From Veronia pacifica (GTDB lineage: Bacteria; Pseudomonadota; Gammaproteobacteria; Enterobacterales; Vibrionaceae): DNA of 64,000 nt. The stretch covers positions 1 to 64,000 of the forward strand of contig NZ_LYBM01000002.1 in NCBI RefSeq assembly GCF_001707825.1, read 5' to 3'. The first letter of the stretch is position 1, and each line of letters begins with the position of its first letter. The position numbers were made by a program, and so were the translations under genes. Below the pieces are notes generated by a model. The model did not search any database and was not told the DNA's origin. It worked only from the letters and a program-made list of their open reading frames with translations. This document shows positions 47,043-57,175 of the stretch, in pieces.

Positions 47043-49414
47043 ATGAACTTGGAGCGTTCCGAGCGCATTGAGATTCCGGTCCTGCCACTACGCGACGTGG
47101 TAGTGTACCCCCACATGGTTATTCCACTGTTCGTTGGCCGGGATAAATCTATCCGCTGCCTCGAAGCAGCCATGGATGACGATAAACAAATTCTGTTGGT
47201 TGCTCAGAAGGATTCAGCAACTGACGAGCCGACTATTTCTGACTTGTATGAAGTAGGAACCGTTGCCACCATTTTACAGTTACTGAAACTGCCTGACGGC
47301 ACAGTAAAGGTGCTGGTTGAAGGACTTCAACGCGCTGAAATTAAGAAATTTTCAGACCATGACTACTTTGTTGCTGATGCTGATTATCTCGTCACGCCTG
47401 AGATGGACGAACGTGAGCAAGAGGTACTGGTAAGAACGGCGATTAGCCAGTTTGAAGGCTTCATTAAGCTAAACAAAAAGATACCGCCTGAAGTCCTGAC
47501 GTCAATGAGCGGGATTGATGAAGCTGCTCGGCTTGCGGATACCATTGCTGCCCACATGCCACTTAAGTTGCAGGACAAACAGCAGGTTCTTGAGATCATT
47601 GATATTGCAGACCGTCTTGAATATCTGATGACCATGATGGAATCTGAAATTGATCTGTTGCAGGTTGAGAAACGCATACGCAGCCGCGTTAAAAAGCAGA
47701 TGGAGAAAAGTCAGCGCGAGTACTATCTCAACGAACAAATGAAAGCTATCCAGAAAGAGCTGGGAGAGCTTGATGATGCGCCTGATGAGTTTGAAACGCT
47801 TCAGAAGAAAATTGATGAAGCGAAGATGCCGCAGGAAGCCAAAGAGAAAACAGAGCAGGAACTGCAAAAGCTGAAGATGATGTCTCCGATGTCAGCTGAG
47901 GCGACAGTGGTCCGCAGTTATATCGACTGGATGGTCAGTGTACCTTGGGCGAAGCGTTCGAAAGTGAAGAAAGATCTTTCGAAAGCTGAACAAGTACTTA
48001 ACGAAGACCATTATGGGCTTGAGCGGGTCAAAGAACGTATTCTTGAGTACCTCGCAGTACAAAACCGTGTCAACAAGCTCAAGGGACCCATTCTGTGCCT
48101 TGTAGGGCCTCCTGGCGTAGGTAAAACTTCTCTAGGACAGTCTATTGCAGCAGCAACGGGGCGAAAGTATACCCGCATGGCTCTGGGTGGTGTTCGCGAC
48201 GAGGCTGAGATCCGTGGTCACCGTCGTACTTATATCGGCTCGTTGCCGGGTAAGCTGATACAGAAAATGGCGAAGTTGGGGTTAAGAACCCGCTGTTCCT
48301 GTTGGATGAGATTGATAAGATGTCATCTGACATGCGTGGTGATCCGTCTTCTGCATTACTTGAAGTACTTGATCCTGAGCAGAATAACGCGTTCAACGAT
48401 CACTACCTTGAAGTGGACTATGACCTGTCTGACGTGATGTTCGTGGCTACCTCGAACTCAATGGATATTCCGGGTCCACTGCTTGACCGTATGGAAGTGA
48501 TTCGTCTGTCTGGTTACACAGAAGATGAAAAACTGAATATCACTAAGCAGCACTTGCTCGACAAGCAAATCAAACGTAACGGTCTTAAGCCACACGAGCT
48601 GACGATTGAAGACTCTGCAATACTGGGTATTATCCGTTACTACACGCGTGAAGCGGGTGTTCGTAGTCTTGAGCGTGAGGTATCTAAACTGTGTCGTAAG
48701 GCAGTGAAAGAGATCCTTCTCAACAAAGATATAAAGACCTTAACCATCAACGGTGACAACCTCAAAGATTACCTTGGTGTTCAACGCTTTGACTATGGCA
48801 AAGCGGACGAAGAGAACCGCATCGGTCTGGTGACTGGTCTGGCATGGACTCAGGTTGGTGGTGATTTGTTAACCATTGAGACTGAATCTGTACCGGGTAA
48901 AGGTAAGCTGTCGCAAACAGGTTCTCTGGGTGATGTCATGCAGGAGTCGATACAAGCAGCAATGACTGTTGTTCGAAGCCGTGCTGACAAATTGGGTATC
49001 AACAGTGATTTCTATGAGAAGCGCGATATCCACGTCCACGTTCCTGAGGGCGCAACACCGAAAGACGGTCCGAGTGCAGGTATTGCCATGTGCACTGCAT
49101 TGGTATCGTCCCTGACGGGTAATCCAGTCAAAGCGGAAGTTGCCATGACAGGCGAAATTACCCTGCGCGGTGAAGTTTTGCCTATTGGTGGTCTCAAAGA
49201 GAAACTGTTGGCTGCACACCGCGGTGGTATCAAGACAGTGATTATCCCGAAAGAAAACGAGCGTGATTTGGAAGAGATTCCTGATAATGTGAAGGCAGAT
49301 TTATCAATCCATCCAGTACGTTGGATCGATGATGTGCTAACCCTTGCACTTCAGAACAATCCTCTTGGAATCGAGCTGGTCACTCCCCGAAATAGTGACG
49401 CGCAGCAAAAATAA
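47043..49414 (+). pseudogene. lon: Lon protease gene with a single-base frameshift
   Basis: Restored, this would be a 790-residue Lon, normal length (E. coli 784). The first frame (from 47043) covers the N-terminal substrate domain, the coiled coil and Walker [10 protein letters not shown], then leaves the Lon frame after QKMAK at about 48275 and stops at 48437. The second frame resumes exactly with [15 protein letters not shown] from 48275 and runs to 49414, with the protease dyad Ser in [10 protein letters not shown] and the Lys in GGLKEKLLA. One base is missing in what should read AAGGTT (here AAGTT at 48273-48277). No slippery sequence is present. All other domains are intact and conserved, so a sequencing error or a very recent mutation is likely. 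If real, the product has no complete ATPase or protease. An intact sigma-32 promoter lies upstream. Confidence 0.9.
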
Positions 49415-49425
49415 ACAACGAAATA

Positions 49426-49461
49426 AGCTGACAGTCGGCAAAAGGCTTGTCAGCTTTTTTG
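49426..49461 (+). terminator. Terminator after lon
   Basis: AGCTGACA (49426-49433) and TGTCAGCT (49448-49455) pair across a 14-nt loop, then a T-run to 49460. Confidence 0.88.
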
Positions 49462-49614
49462 TTGAGGGCTAACTTAAATTTTAACGCTGCATACCTTATT
49501 AACTCAGTAGCAGCAGCGTCTATAAACCAAAGCGTTAACTATAAGTGGCGATGAGAGTCGTCTTTGACCGAAAAAAATGGGATTTTCGGAATTGCTTCAG
49601 TAAGGGGATGAATA

Positions 49615-49887
49615 GTGAACAAATCACAGCTAGTAGAAAAAATCGCAGAAAATGCTGATCTGTCAAAAGCATCAGCAGGCCGTGCGTTGGATGCGTTGAT
49701 CGACGCCATCTCTGATTCACTCAAAGACGGTGATCAGGTTGCTCTTGTTGGTTTTGGTACATTCTCTGTTCGTGAGCGCTCAGCACGCACAGGCCGTAAC
49801 CCACAGACAGGTGTTGAAATAGACATTCCAGCAGCGAAAGTACCCGGCTTCAAAGCCGGTAAAGCACTCAAAGACGCAGTAAACTGA
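49615..49887 (+). CDS. hupB: DNA-binding protein HU-beta
   Basis: A 90-residue nucleoid protein nearly identical in pattern to E. coli Hup[20 protein letters not shown] at the start and [21 protein letters not shown] before the DNA-binding arms. The start is GTG 49615 with AGGGG 9 bp upstream. The neighbours lon upstream and ppiD downstream are conserved. It has its own long leader (49462-49614), so it is probably transcribed separately. Confidence 0.97.
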   Translation: MNKSQLVEKIAENADLSKASAGRALDALIDAISDSLKDGDQVALVGFGTFSVRERSARTGRNPQTGVEIDIPAAKVPGFKAGKALKDAVN

Positions 49888-49975
49888 GCCACCACCTTTT
49901 GTCTTTTGTCGCACCATGTTGGTTTAAGACTTTAATCATCGCGACTTGAGCGTATAATCAGTTTTATCAGAGTGT

Positions 49976-50003
49976 AAGGGCGCATCTCGGATGCGCCTTT
50001 TTA
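49976..50003 (+). terminator. Terminator after hupB
   Basis: GGCGCATC (49979-49986) / GATGCGCC (49990-49997), loop TCG, then TTTTT. Confidence 0.94.
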
Positions 50004-50064
50004 GTTTTTATAAACAGACAAAATGTCAAAACAGTAGTTTCAAGAGTAGGAGTGACGGCAAGTT

Positions 50065-51960
50065 ATGATGGAACGACTGCGTGAAGGCGCAAATAGCTTC
50101 GTGGTAAAGATAATCCTGGCATTGATTATCTTCTCCTTTGTATTTGCCGGAGTGGGTAATTACTTAGTGGGCGGAAGCAGCGCACCGGCCGCTAAAGTCG
50201 GTGATCGAGAGATCAGTCAGAACGATTTTGAGCAGGTTTATCAAAATGAACGTGCCCGTATGCAAAATCAGGCTGGTGAATTCTTTACAGCACTTTTGGG
50301 TGACCCCAAGTATCTGGCGGAGTTTCGCCGCAATGTGCTTGATCGTATGGTTAATGATGTGTTGCTTGAAGAGCAAGCTGCGAACCTTGGTATGCGTATC
50401 AGTGATCAGCAAATCAAAGATGCAATCTTGGCGATGCCTCAATTCCAGCAGGGTGGTAGCTTCGATAACGAAATGTATAAAGCTGCGCTTCGCCGTGCGG
50501 GATTCTCACCTGAGAGCTTTGCGGAATACATGCGCCGCGAATTGGTGAGAGAACAGCTCGTCTCTGGTCTGCAGGGAAGTGAATTTGTTCTCAAAGGAGA
50601 GCTTGACAGTCTCTACAAGTTGGAGAATCAGACGCGCCGTGTCAGCACACTGACCCTTCCAGTCAGTGACTTTTCTGCCAAGGCTGAAGTGACTGAAGAT
50701 GAGATGAAAGAGTACTATGAAGCGAATTCTTCTCAGTTCATTCGTCCGGAAAAATACAAAATTGCCTACGTTGAGGTATCTGGAAAGAGTATCGCTGATA
50801 ACTCTCAAATCACTGATGAAGAGATCAACGCATACTATGAAACCAACAAGGCAAGCTTTAGCAGTGCTGCACAGCGGAAAGTGAGTCATATCCTGATCGA
50901 GGGTGACAGCGACGACGCTAAGCAGAAAGCGGAAGCGCTATTATCACAATTGAAAGCTGGCGCTGACTTTGCAACATTAGCAAAGGAGAATTCGGCAGAT
51001 ACTTTCAGTGCTGAAAACGGTGGCGAGCTTGACTGGTTTGAAGCGGGTGTGATGGATGCTGAATTTGAAAAAGCAGCATTTGCCATGACGGAAAAGGGTC
51101 AGCTGTCGGACGTTGTGAAATCGTCGTTCGGTTACCATATTCTAAAGCTTGATGACTTAAAAGAAGTCGAGTCCAAGCCTTTAGAGACGGTTAAAGACGA
51201 GATCATTAAGCGAGTTAAAGAGCAGCAGGCTGCTGAAAAGTTCTATGAGCTGCAGACAGCACTGTCTGAAAAAGCATTTGAAATGCCAGATAGCCTTGAG
51301 GATGCCGCTGAAGCTGTTAACCAGAAAGTGGTAACGACTGACTTTGTCTCTCTTGACGAACTCAAAGGCTCCTTGGCTAATGCTGCGGTGATTCGTGCAC
51401 TGCAAAGCGATGAGGTACTAAAGGACGGCCTGAACTCAGAGGTGGTTGAGATTGCTCCTGAGCATATCATTGCTGTTCGCATAGAAGACAGTCAGCCAGA
51501 AATTGTTCTCCCGTTTGATCAGGTTTCTGAAAAGGTCAAAACCAGCCTATCTGAGCAAAAAGGTGAAAAAGCGGCAAAATCTCTCGCTGATTCTCTGATT
51601 GCAGAACTCGTTGAAGGTAAAACTGACGCGCTGACTCAATCTGGTTACAGCTTTACTGAGGCGAAGGACATTGCGCGGGTATCTGAGCAGCGCGAGGTGT
51701 CGCGACTGGCATTCACGTTAGGTAACCCATCAGAGGGTGAGAAGCGCTACGGAACCACAACGGATGTTAATGGTGACGTTGTGGTTATTGCTCTTGAGGC
51801 GGTAAACCAGCCAGACACCAAAGAGCTTGAGCAGAGTAATCCTCTCGCAACCCGTGTGGAGCGTACGTTAGCAACGACCAACATTACTGCTACTCTTCAG
51901 CAGCTAAAAGAGAAAACGGGTGTCACTTACTTGGTAAACGGCGCAGAAGCGTCTGAGTAA
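50065..51960 (+). CDS. ppiD: Periplasmic folding chaperone PpiD (parvulin-type)
   Basis: A 631-residue protein anchored in the inner membrane by one N-terminal span (about 13-34) with the rest in the periplasm. The N-terminal SurA-like chaperone part is followed by a parvulin domain (about 269-362; RKVSHILIEGD, ENSADTFSAENGGELDWF, SSFGYHILKLDD) and a C-terminal helical part. PpiD associates with SecYEG and helps newly exported proteins. Length is close to E. coli PpiD (623). Confidence 0.95.
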   Translation: MMERLREGANSFVVKIILALIIFSFVFAGVGNYLVGGSSAPAAKVGDREISQNDFEQVYQNERARMQNQAGEFFTALLGDPKYLAEFRRNVLDRMVNDVLLEEQAANLGMRISDQQIKDAILAMPQFQQGGSFDNEMYKAALRRAGFSPESFAEYMRRELVREQLVSGLQGSEFVLKGELDSLYKLENQTRRVSTLTLPVSDFSAKAEVTEDEMKEYYEANSSQFIRPEKYKIAYVEVSGKSIADNSQITDEEINAYYETNKASFSSAAQRKVSHILIEGDSDDAKQKAEALLSQLKAGADFATLAKENSADTFSAENGGELDWFEAGVMDAEFEKAAFAMTEKGQLSDVVKSSFGYHILKLDDLKEVESKPLETVKDEIIKRVKEQQAAEKFYELQTALSEKAFEMPDSLEDAAEAVNQKVVTTDFVSLDELKGSLANAAVIRALQSDEVLKDGLNSEVVEIAPEHIIAVRIEDSQPEIVLPFDQVSEKVKTSLSEQKGEKAAKSLADSLIAELVEGKTDALTQSGYSFTEAKDIARVSEQREVSRLAFTLGNPSEGEKRYGTTTDVNGDVVVIALEAVNQPDTKELEQSNPLATRVERTLATTNITATLQQLKEKTGVTYLVNGAEASE

Positions 51961-52006
51961 GATAATTAGAGCAGTCATAAATACTGTTGTAATTGATAAG
52001 TATATT

Positions 52007-52042
52007 CGACGGAGCCTGTCATAGGCTCCGTCGATTTTTTTT
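52007..52042 (+). terminator. Terminator after ppiD
   Basis: An 11-bp perfect stem CGACGGAGCCT (52007-52017) / AGGCTCCGTCG (52023-52033), 5-nt loop, then A and eight T residues. Confidence 0.96.
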
Positions 52043-52120
52043 CAATATCATTTTTATCATCTTAAATAACCACTTACGCTCCTCCCTAATTTATTAAACT
52101 ATATTAGTGAGGAAGAAATC

Positions 52121-52405
52121 ATGAAACACATCATCTCTGCCATTATCCTATCTTTTGCTGTATTACTGACTCCGGTGGCATTGGCTGAGCAGTCTGAAGC
52201 TGCGAAAGTTGAACAGGTGAATATCAACACCGCCGATCTGGAAGAACTCGACAAAATACTGATTGGCATAGGAGAAAAAAAAGCTCAGGCAATCATTGAT
52301 TATCGACTGGAATTCGGTCAGTTCACCACGATCGAGGACTTGTCTAAAGTGAAAGGAATTGGTGAGGCGACAGTAGAAAAAAACAGACATCTTATTGTTC
52401 TGTAA
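52121..52405 (+). CDS. ComEA/YbaV-family helix-hairpin-helix protein
   Basis: A 94-residue exported protein: signal peptide about 1-22 (ending PVALA), then two helix-hairpin-helix motifs (about 34-94; VNINTADLEELDKI, GIGEKKAQAIIDYR, VKGIGEATVEKN). This is the single-domain ComEA type. ComEA in Vibrio binds incoming DNA in the periplasm during natural transformation; E. coli YbaV has the same architecture and unknown function. GAGGAAG precedes the ATG. The position after ppiD is conserved in gammaproteobacteria. Confidence 0.88.
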   Translation: MKHIISAIILSFAVLLTPVALAEQSEAAKVEQVNINTADLEELDKILIGIGEKKAQAIIDYRLEFGQFTTIEDLSKVKGIGEATVEKNRHLIVL

Positions 52406-52427
52406 CTAAAACTGAATGTTATGTGCA

Positions 52428-52455
52428 GGGAGATCACACTCTCCCTTCTTTCCTT
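52428..52455 (+). terminator. Probable terminator after the comEA-like gene
   Basis: GGGAGA (52428-52433) / TCTCCC (52440-52445) with a 6-nt loop, then a T/C-rich tail. Confidence 0.6.
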
Positions 52456-52615
52456 TCCGTACTTCCATCTCTTCTTTTTACCCGCTTTGATAAGGCTTTT
52501 TCCCGCTTTTGCTTGAGTATTCTTGCCTACCACAACACAATGATATTAGGGCACCTTGATGTGCGCACTGGATATATTCTCGTCTAAATCAGTTGGTTTA
52601 CCATGTAAGGACACT

Positions 52616-53218
52616 ATGACTAAAGATTCTAAAACCAGTCACTTTTTTGCTTATCTCGCCAGAATGAAACTTATTTATCGCTGGCCACTGATGAGGAATG
52701 TTTTCAATGAAAACATCTCTGAACACAGCCTGCAGGTTGCTTTTGTTGCTCACGCATTAGCATTGATTGAGAACCGTAAGTTTGAGGGGAACTTCAATCC
52801 AGAACGTGTCGCTCTGCTCGCCATGTTTCATGATTGTAGTGAGGTCATTACTGGGGACTTACCGACGCCTATCAAATATTTCAATCCTGCGATCGCCGAT
52901 GAATATAAAAAAATAGAACAAATCGCGGAAGAGAAATTGATCTCCATGTTGCCAGAAGAGTTTCAGGATGACTACCGTGGACTGGTCGTGAGTGAAGATA
53001 AAGATCCCGACGAATACAGGCTGGTGAAACAAGCTGACTCAATCTGTGCTTATCTCAAGTGTCTGGAGGAATTGTCGGCCGGCAACCATGAGTTTAAGTT
53101 AGCAAAAAGTCGACTCGAAAAGACAATGAAGAAACGCCGTAGTGAGGCGACGGATTATTTTATGTCAACGTTTGCAGAAAGCTTCAACCTGACACTGGAT
53201 GAAATCAGCGATGAGTAA
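52616..53218 (+). CDS. yfbR: 5'-deoxynucleotidase YfbR
   Basis: A 200-residue HD-domain phosphohydrolase that removes phosphate from deoxyribonucleoside 5'-monophosphates. It aligns end to end with E. coli YfbR (199): [31 protein letters not shown], and the metal site [16 protein letters not shown] (His72, Asp73). AAGGA lies 5 bp before the chosen ATG 52616; the longer form to 52556 lacks family similarity. The last 8 bp overlap the dgt start. Confidence 0.95.
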   Translation: MTKDSKTSHFFAYLARMKLIYRWPLMRNVFNENISEHSLQVAFVAHALALIENRKFEGNFNPERVALLAMFHDCSEVITGDLPTPIKYFNPAIADEYKKIEQIAEEKLISMLPEEFQDDYRGLVVSEDKDPDEYRLVKQADSICAYLKCLEELSAGNHEFKLAKSRLEKTMKKRRSEATDYFMSTFAESFNLTLDEISDE

Positions 53219-54566
53219 ACAAGTAATATCTGATAAATGGCAGGAGAGACTGGCAACAGAGAATAAAAAGCGCCGCGATGACAGGCGCTCTGTCTTCCAG
53301 CGCGACCGTGCCCGTATCCTTCACTCAGCTGCATTCCGTCGTCTTCAGGCTAAAACGCAGGTGCTTGGGGCGGGCCTCAACGACTTTTATCGTACCCGTT
53401 TGACACATTCTCTTGAAGTGTCTCAGATAGGCACAGGTATTGTTGCCCAGTTAAAGCAGAAACAATCAGAATTTCGTGATCTTTTGCCTTCGACCAGCTT
53501 AATGGAAAGCCTATGTCTTGCTCATGATATTGGTCATCCACCCTACGGACATGGTGGGGAAATTGCCCTTAATTATCTGATGCGAAACGATGGAGGGTTC
53601 GAGGGAAACGCGCAAACGTTCAGGATTGTCACTTTACTAGAGCCATACACCGAAGATGATGGTATGAATTTGGCGAGAAGGACCCTGTTGGGTTTGATGA
53701 AATATCCTGTGCCACTTCGTTCTGTGTATCGGCAAAAGCTCGCACCAGATGTTGAAAATTTCCGTCACCTGAGAGTGGATGACTGGCACCCTGCAAAGGG
53801 GCTGTATGATTGCGATGCAGCACGCTACGACTGGGTGCTTTCGCCATTAAGTGATTCGGACAGAGAGCTTTTCACCTCATTGAGGTTCGCTCCTGAGGCG
53901 GACAGCCACGGCAAATCTAAATTTAAATCCCTTGATTGCTCAATTATGGAATTGGCTGATGATATAGCCTATGGTGTGCACGACCTTGAAGATGCAATTG
54001 TCATGGGAATAGTCACCCGGGAGCAGTGGCAACTTGCGGTGGCCAGCAGGCTGGCAGAATGCAGTGATCCATGGCTTGAAGCAAATGTAGGCTACCTGAG
54101 CGATCAGATGTTTGGTAAGCATCATGAGCGTAAGGATGCCATTGGTGCACTGGTCAATACCTTGCTGACATCGATAACGATTGTGCCATCGATACAGGAT
54201 GGCGTGAATGCATTCAACGATCCCTTACTTAAGTGGAAAGCGAGTATGCCAGAGAACATGAACGTGGTTCTGGATACGCTCAAGCAGTTTGTGAGTAATT
54301 ACGTCGTGAAAAAGCCAGAGCTTCAGGTTATCGAATACAAAGGTCAGCAGTTAGTCATGGAGCTCTTCGATGCTTTTGACTCCGATCCCAAGCGCTTATT
54401 GCCTTCAGCAACACGTGAACGTTGGCTTGAGGCCAGAGCCGGGGGGGAGAGTGGAAAGCGGGTGATCGCAGATTACATCTCAGGTATGACTGACGGTTTT
54501 GCGCAACGTTTACATGCAACTATGTTTACCGCAGCCAGTCAGGGCCCTCTGTACGACATTCACTGA
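53211..54566 (+). CDS. dgt: Deoxyguanosine triphosphate triphosphohydrolase-like protein
   Basis: A 451-residue HD-domain enzyme of the type-2 dGTPase family. It shows [33 protein letters not shown] (first His), [15 protein letters not shown] (His105, Asp106), and [18 protein letters not shown] (distal Asp). It would cut dGTP (or other dNTPs) to the nucleoside and triphosphate. The ATG at 53211 overlaps yfbR by 8 bp (ATGAGTAA), so both are made together. Related dGTPases are reported to starve phages of dNTPs. It overlaps the convergent tapT gene by 7 bp. Confidence 0.9.
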   Translation: MSKQVISDKWQERLATENKKRRDDRRSVFQRDRARILHSAAFRRLQAKTQVLGAGLNDFYRTRLTHSLEVSQIGTGIVAQLKQKQSEFRDLLPSTSLMESLCLAHDIGHPPYGHGGEIALNYLMRNDGGFEGNAQTFRIVTLLEPYTEDDGMNLARRTLLGLMKYPVPLRSVYRQKLAPDVENFRHLRVDDWHPAKGLYDCDAARYDWVLSPLSDSDRELFTSLRFAPEADSHGKSKFKSLDCSIMELADDIAYGVHDLEDAIVMGIVTREQWQLAVASRLAECSDPWLEANVGYLSDQMFGKHHERKDAIGALVNTLLTSITIVPSIQDGVNAFNDPLLKWKASMPENMNVVLDTLKQFVSNYVVKKPELQVIEYKGQQLVMELFDAFDSDPKRLLPSATRERWLEARAGGESGKRVIADYISGMTDGFAQRLHATMFTAASQGPLYDIH

Positions 54567-55195
54567 GTCTTTTTTCCTGGACCAAACTGTCGCTCATAAA
54601 CATCGGGCGGCAGTTGACTGAGGTGAAAGGCGACCATCTTATCGAAACAGTCGATTAGAGGTTGGTAATGGTTGTTATCGTTCGCCAGCAGAGACAGAGC
54701 ATGATAGCCAGCTTCGACGGTCGATAACCCGCCAGTTTTTGCCGTCTTTCTTATCCGATAATTACCTGTTAAGTCGTCCGGTAACACGAGTGCAGGTAAC
54801 ATCTGTAGCCGTTGCGATAGCTGATACATCTTAAATGCCTTTTTCCACGTGCCATCTAAGAGAACTAGGCCAAGGTTATGTACATTCTGGTCCGATGAAA
54901 GCGAAGTAATTGTTTTTGCGTTATCTGAGGGATAAAGAAGGTGCCAGTTGATATCACTGTTATCCAATTGATCGAGAAACTCAGTGTTCTGATCGAATTC
55001 TTCACCGACGATCAGTTGCGAGTGCTCCAGTGATAGAGAGAGAATTCTTGCTGTCCCTTTGGCTTGATTTACCTCGCTGGGGTGTTGAAGGATCAGCAGA
55101 GGGATGTTGTTACCAATAGGTGTAATCTTCTCGCAGATACACGCTTTGTGGGCTTTGTTACAGCGATGGCAATATCGGGAGCAATTTCGTTGCAT
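54560..55195 (-). CDS. tapT: DTW-domain tRNA-uridine aminocarboxypropyltransferase
   Basis: A 211-residue enzyme of the TapT/YfiP family, which puts an acp3 group on U47 of tRNAs using SAM. The N-terminal zinc-like cluster is CHRCNKAHKACIC; the signature DGTW (LLDGTWKKAFKM) and the late STVEAGYHAL are those of DTW proteins. I chose ATG 55195; a TTG at 55222 in the same frame is possible. It converges on dgt with a 7-bp overlap. Confidence 0.87.
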   Translation of the reverse strand: MQRNCSRYCHRCNKAHKACICEKITPIGNNIPLLILQHPSEVNQAKGTARILSLSLEHSQLIVGEEFDQNTEFLDQLDNSDINWHLLYPSDNAKTITSLSSDQNVHNLGLVLLDGTWKKAFKMYQLSQRLQMLPALVLPDDLTGNYRIRKTAKTGGLSTVEAGYHALSLLANDNNHYQPLIDCFDKMVAFHLSQLPPDVYERQFGPGKKTQ

Positions 55196-55282
55196 GGGAT
55201 CTATCTGGCCAATTAATATCAAGCTTTCGCATCAGTAAATGCTAACTAATTCAATGTTGGTAATTTCAACAGGTAATAGTCA

Positions 55283-55894
55283 TTGAAGTTTAGCGTGTTG
55301 AGCTTTGTGATTTTTCAACAAGGAGCCATCTTGCCAGTCATTATTCTTTTTTGCTCAATCGCTATACTCGCGGTGGTGTCACAGTTACCTGAAATTCGTG
55401 ACTTCATGGTCTGGGACAGGCAGCTAATCATTGACCATAGCCAATGGTGGCGCATAGTAACAGGAAACATTACTCATACCAATGACAACCATCTTGGGAT
55501 GAATCTGGCGGCATTAGCGGTAATATATTGGGTTCACAAGGACTACTACAAAGCCTTGCCGATAGCGGCGCTGATACTGACATGTATGCTTGCTGTTGGT
55601 GTAGCGATGTTTAGCAGTAGTTATAATCTGTACGCGGGCCTATCTGGCATGTTACATGGTTTATTTGCCTGGGGAATAGTGAGAGATATTTTTGAGCGAG
55701 TCAGATTCAGCCTGTTGTTGTTTATTGGTTTGATTGTCAAAGTTATCTACGAGGTCATTAATGGTGGGGCTGCATCCACGGAGTCTTTTATTAATGCCGC
55801 CGTTGCGGTTGAAGCTCATGTGGCTGGTACATTAGCGGGTCTGCTTTTCGTCACTCCTTTTGTTTTTCAGCAACTACAAAAAAAGCCCGACTGA
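55283..55894 (+). CDS. rrtA: Rhombosortase (rhomboid-family intramembrane protease)
   Basis: A 203-residue protein with six predicted spans. The catalytic Ser121 is in AGLSGMLHG and His179 in EAHVAGTLAGLLF. Other family features are WWRIVTGNITHTNDNHLGMN at about 55-74, the H-x4-NH-like first motif. Rhombosortases cut GlyGly-CTERM tails of secreted proteins in vibrios and relatives. No such substrate is seen in this window. The start is TTG 55283 with AGGT 8 bp upstream. The terminator hairpin overlaps the stop codon. Confidence 0.87.
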   Translation: MKFSVLSFVIFQQGAILPVIILFCSIAILAVVSQLPEIRDFMVWDRQLIIDHSQWWRIVTGNITHTNDNHLGMNLAALAVIYWVHKDYYKALPIAALILTCMLAVGVAMFSSSYNLYAGLSGMLHGLFAWGIVRDIFERVRFSLLLFIGLIVKVIYEVINGGAASTESFINAAVAVEAHVAGTLAGLLFVTPFVFQQLQKKPD

Positions 55895-55910
55895 CGGGCT
55901 TTTCGCTTTT
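55881..55910. terminator. Bidirectional terminator overlapping the rrtA stop
   Basis: AAAGCCCG (55882-55889) / CGGGCTTT (55895-55902), loop ACTGA, T-rich on the right and A-rich on the left. The rrtA TGA is inside the loop. Confidence 0.88.
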
Positions 55911-55943
55911 TTGTAGCGTTTATTGACCAATACAAAAAAGTGT

Positions 55944-57158
55944 TTATTGGTGATAGGTTGACAGGAAACGCTCAAAGCGGCCAATTGCCATCTCAAGATC
56001 ATCGACACGCGGCAGGGTAACAATCCTGAAATGATCAGGCTTCGGCCAGTTAAACCCGGTGCCATGTACCATCAGGACTTTTTCCTGCATCAAAAAGTCC
56101 AGCATCAGCTTTTCATCGTCGTGTATGTTGTAGCGTTTGGTATCAATTTTCGGAAACAGATACAGCGCGCCTTTCGGCTTAACACAGCTGACACCCGGTA
56201 TCTGGTTGATTAATTCATACGCTTTGTCACGCTGCTCGAGGAGACGCCCGCCCGGTAGGATGAGTTCGTTGATACTTTGATAGCCACCCAATGCGGTTTG
56301 AATGGCATGCTGCATAGGGACATTGGCACATAAACGCATCGAAGAGAGCATGTCCAGACCGTCAATATATCCTTTAGCAAGTTGTTTAGGCCCGGATAAC
56401 AGCATCCAGCCAGCACGGAAACCACACACTCGATATGACTTGGAAAGACCACCAAAAGTGACGCAAAAAACATCCGGTGCAAGAGGAGCAACAGAGTGGT
56501 GTTGCGCGCCGTCATAAAGGATTTTGTCGTATATTTCGTCTGCGAAAATGATCAGCTTGTGTGTTCTGGCCAGTTCAATCACTTCAATTAAGAAGTCACG
56601 GCTATATACAGCGCCAGTGGGATTGTTTGGATTGATCAGGACGATCCCTTTAGTATTCGGTGTGATCTTATTTTTTATATCATCGATGTCGGGGTACCAA
56701 TCTGCCTCTTCATCACACATATAATGAACGGGCGTGCCTCCCGAGAGGGAAACAGCGGCTGTCCACAGTGGATAATCTGGGGCTGGTACCAATAATTCAT
56801 CACCCGTATTCAGCAGAGCCTGCATCGCCATTACAATCAGTTCAGACACGCCATTACCGATATAGACATCCTCAACGTCCAGATCCAGCATACCTCGCTT
56901 TTGGTAATGTTGAACAACGGCTTTACGCGCTGAGTAAATACCTTTTGAGTCGCAGTAGCCCTGCGAGGTAGGAAGATTGCGGATTACGTCAACCAATATT
57001 TCATCCGGTGCATCAAAGCCGAATGGGGCGGGGTTTCCGATATTAAGTTTAAGTATTTTGTGGCCTTCTTCTTCCAGACGTTTCGCCTGTTTCAGCACCG
57101 GCCCCCGAATGTCGTAACAGACGTTGTCCAGCTTTGAGGACATTCCGACTTCTTGCAT
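55944..57158 (-). CDS. alaA: Alanine-synthesising aminotransferase
   Basis: A 404-residue PLP enzyme of fold type I that makes alanine from pyruvate and glutamate. It follows E. coli AlaA (405) over the whole length: SSKLDNVCYDIRGPVLK, LNIGNPAPFGFDAPDE, INPNNPTGAVYS and the PLP lysine Lys240 in TFGGLSKSYR. It lies on the opposite strand to rrtA. A perfect palindrome is located 18 bp before its start. Confidence 0.96.
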   Translation of the reverse strand: MQEVGMSSKLDNVCYDIRGPVLKQAKRLEEEGHKILKLNIGNPAPFGFDAPDEILVDVIRNLPTSQGYCDSKGIYSARKAVVQHYQKRGMLDLDVEDVYIGNGVSELIVMAMQALLNTGDELLVPAPDYPLWTAAVSLSGGTPVHYMCDEEADWYPDIDDIKNKITPNTKGIVLINPNNPTGAVYSRDFLIEVIELARTHKLIIFADEIYDKILYDGAQHHSVAPLAPDVFCVTFGGLSKSYRVCGFRAGWMLLSGPKQLAKGYIDGLDMLSSMRLCANVPMQHAIQTALGGYQSINELILPGGRLLEQRDKAYELINQIPGVSCVKPKGALYLFPKIDTKRYNIHDDEKLMLDFLMQEKVLMVHGTGFNWPKPDHFRIVTLPRVDDLEMAIGRFERFLSTYHQ

Positions 57159-57175
57159 GGTCTTTCCCAGATTTG

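Noticed and set aside
48270-48300. Programmed ribosomal frameshift in lon
   Set aside because: No slippery heptamer or downstream structure, and lon is not known to use recoding. A missing base explains the data better.
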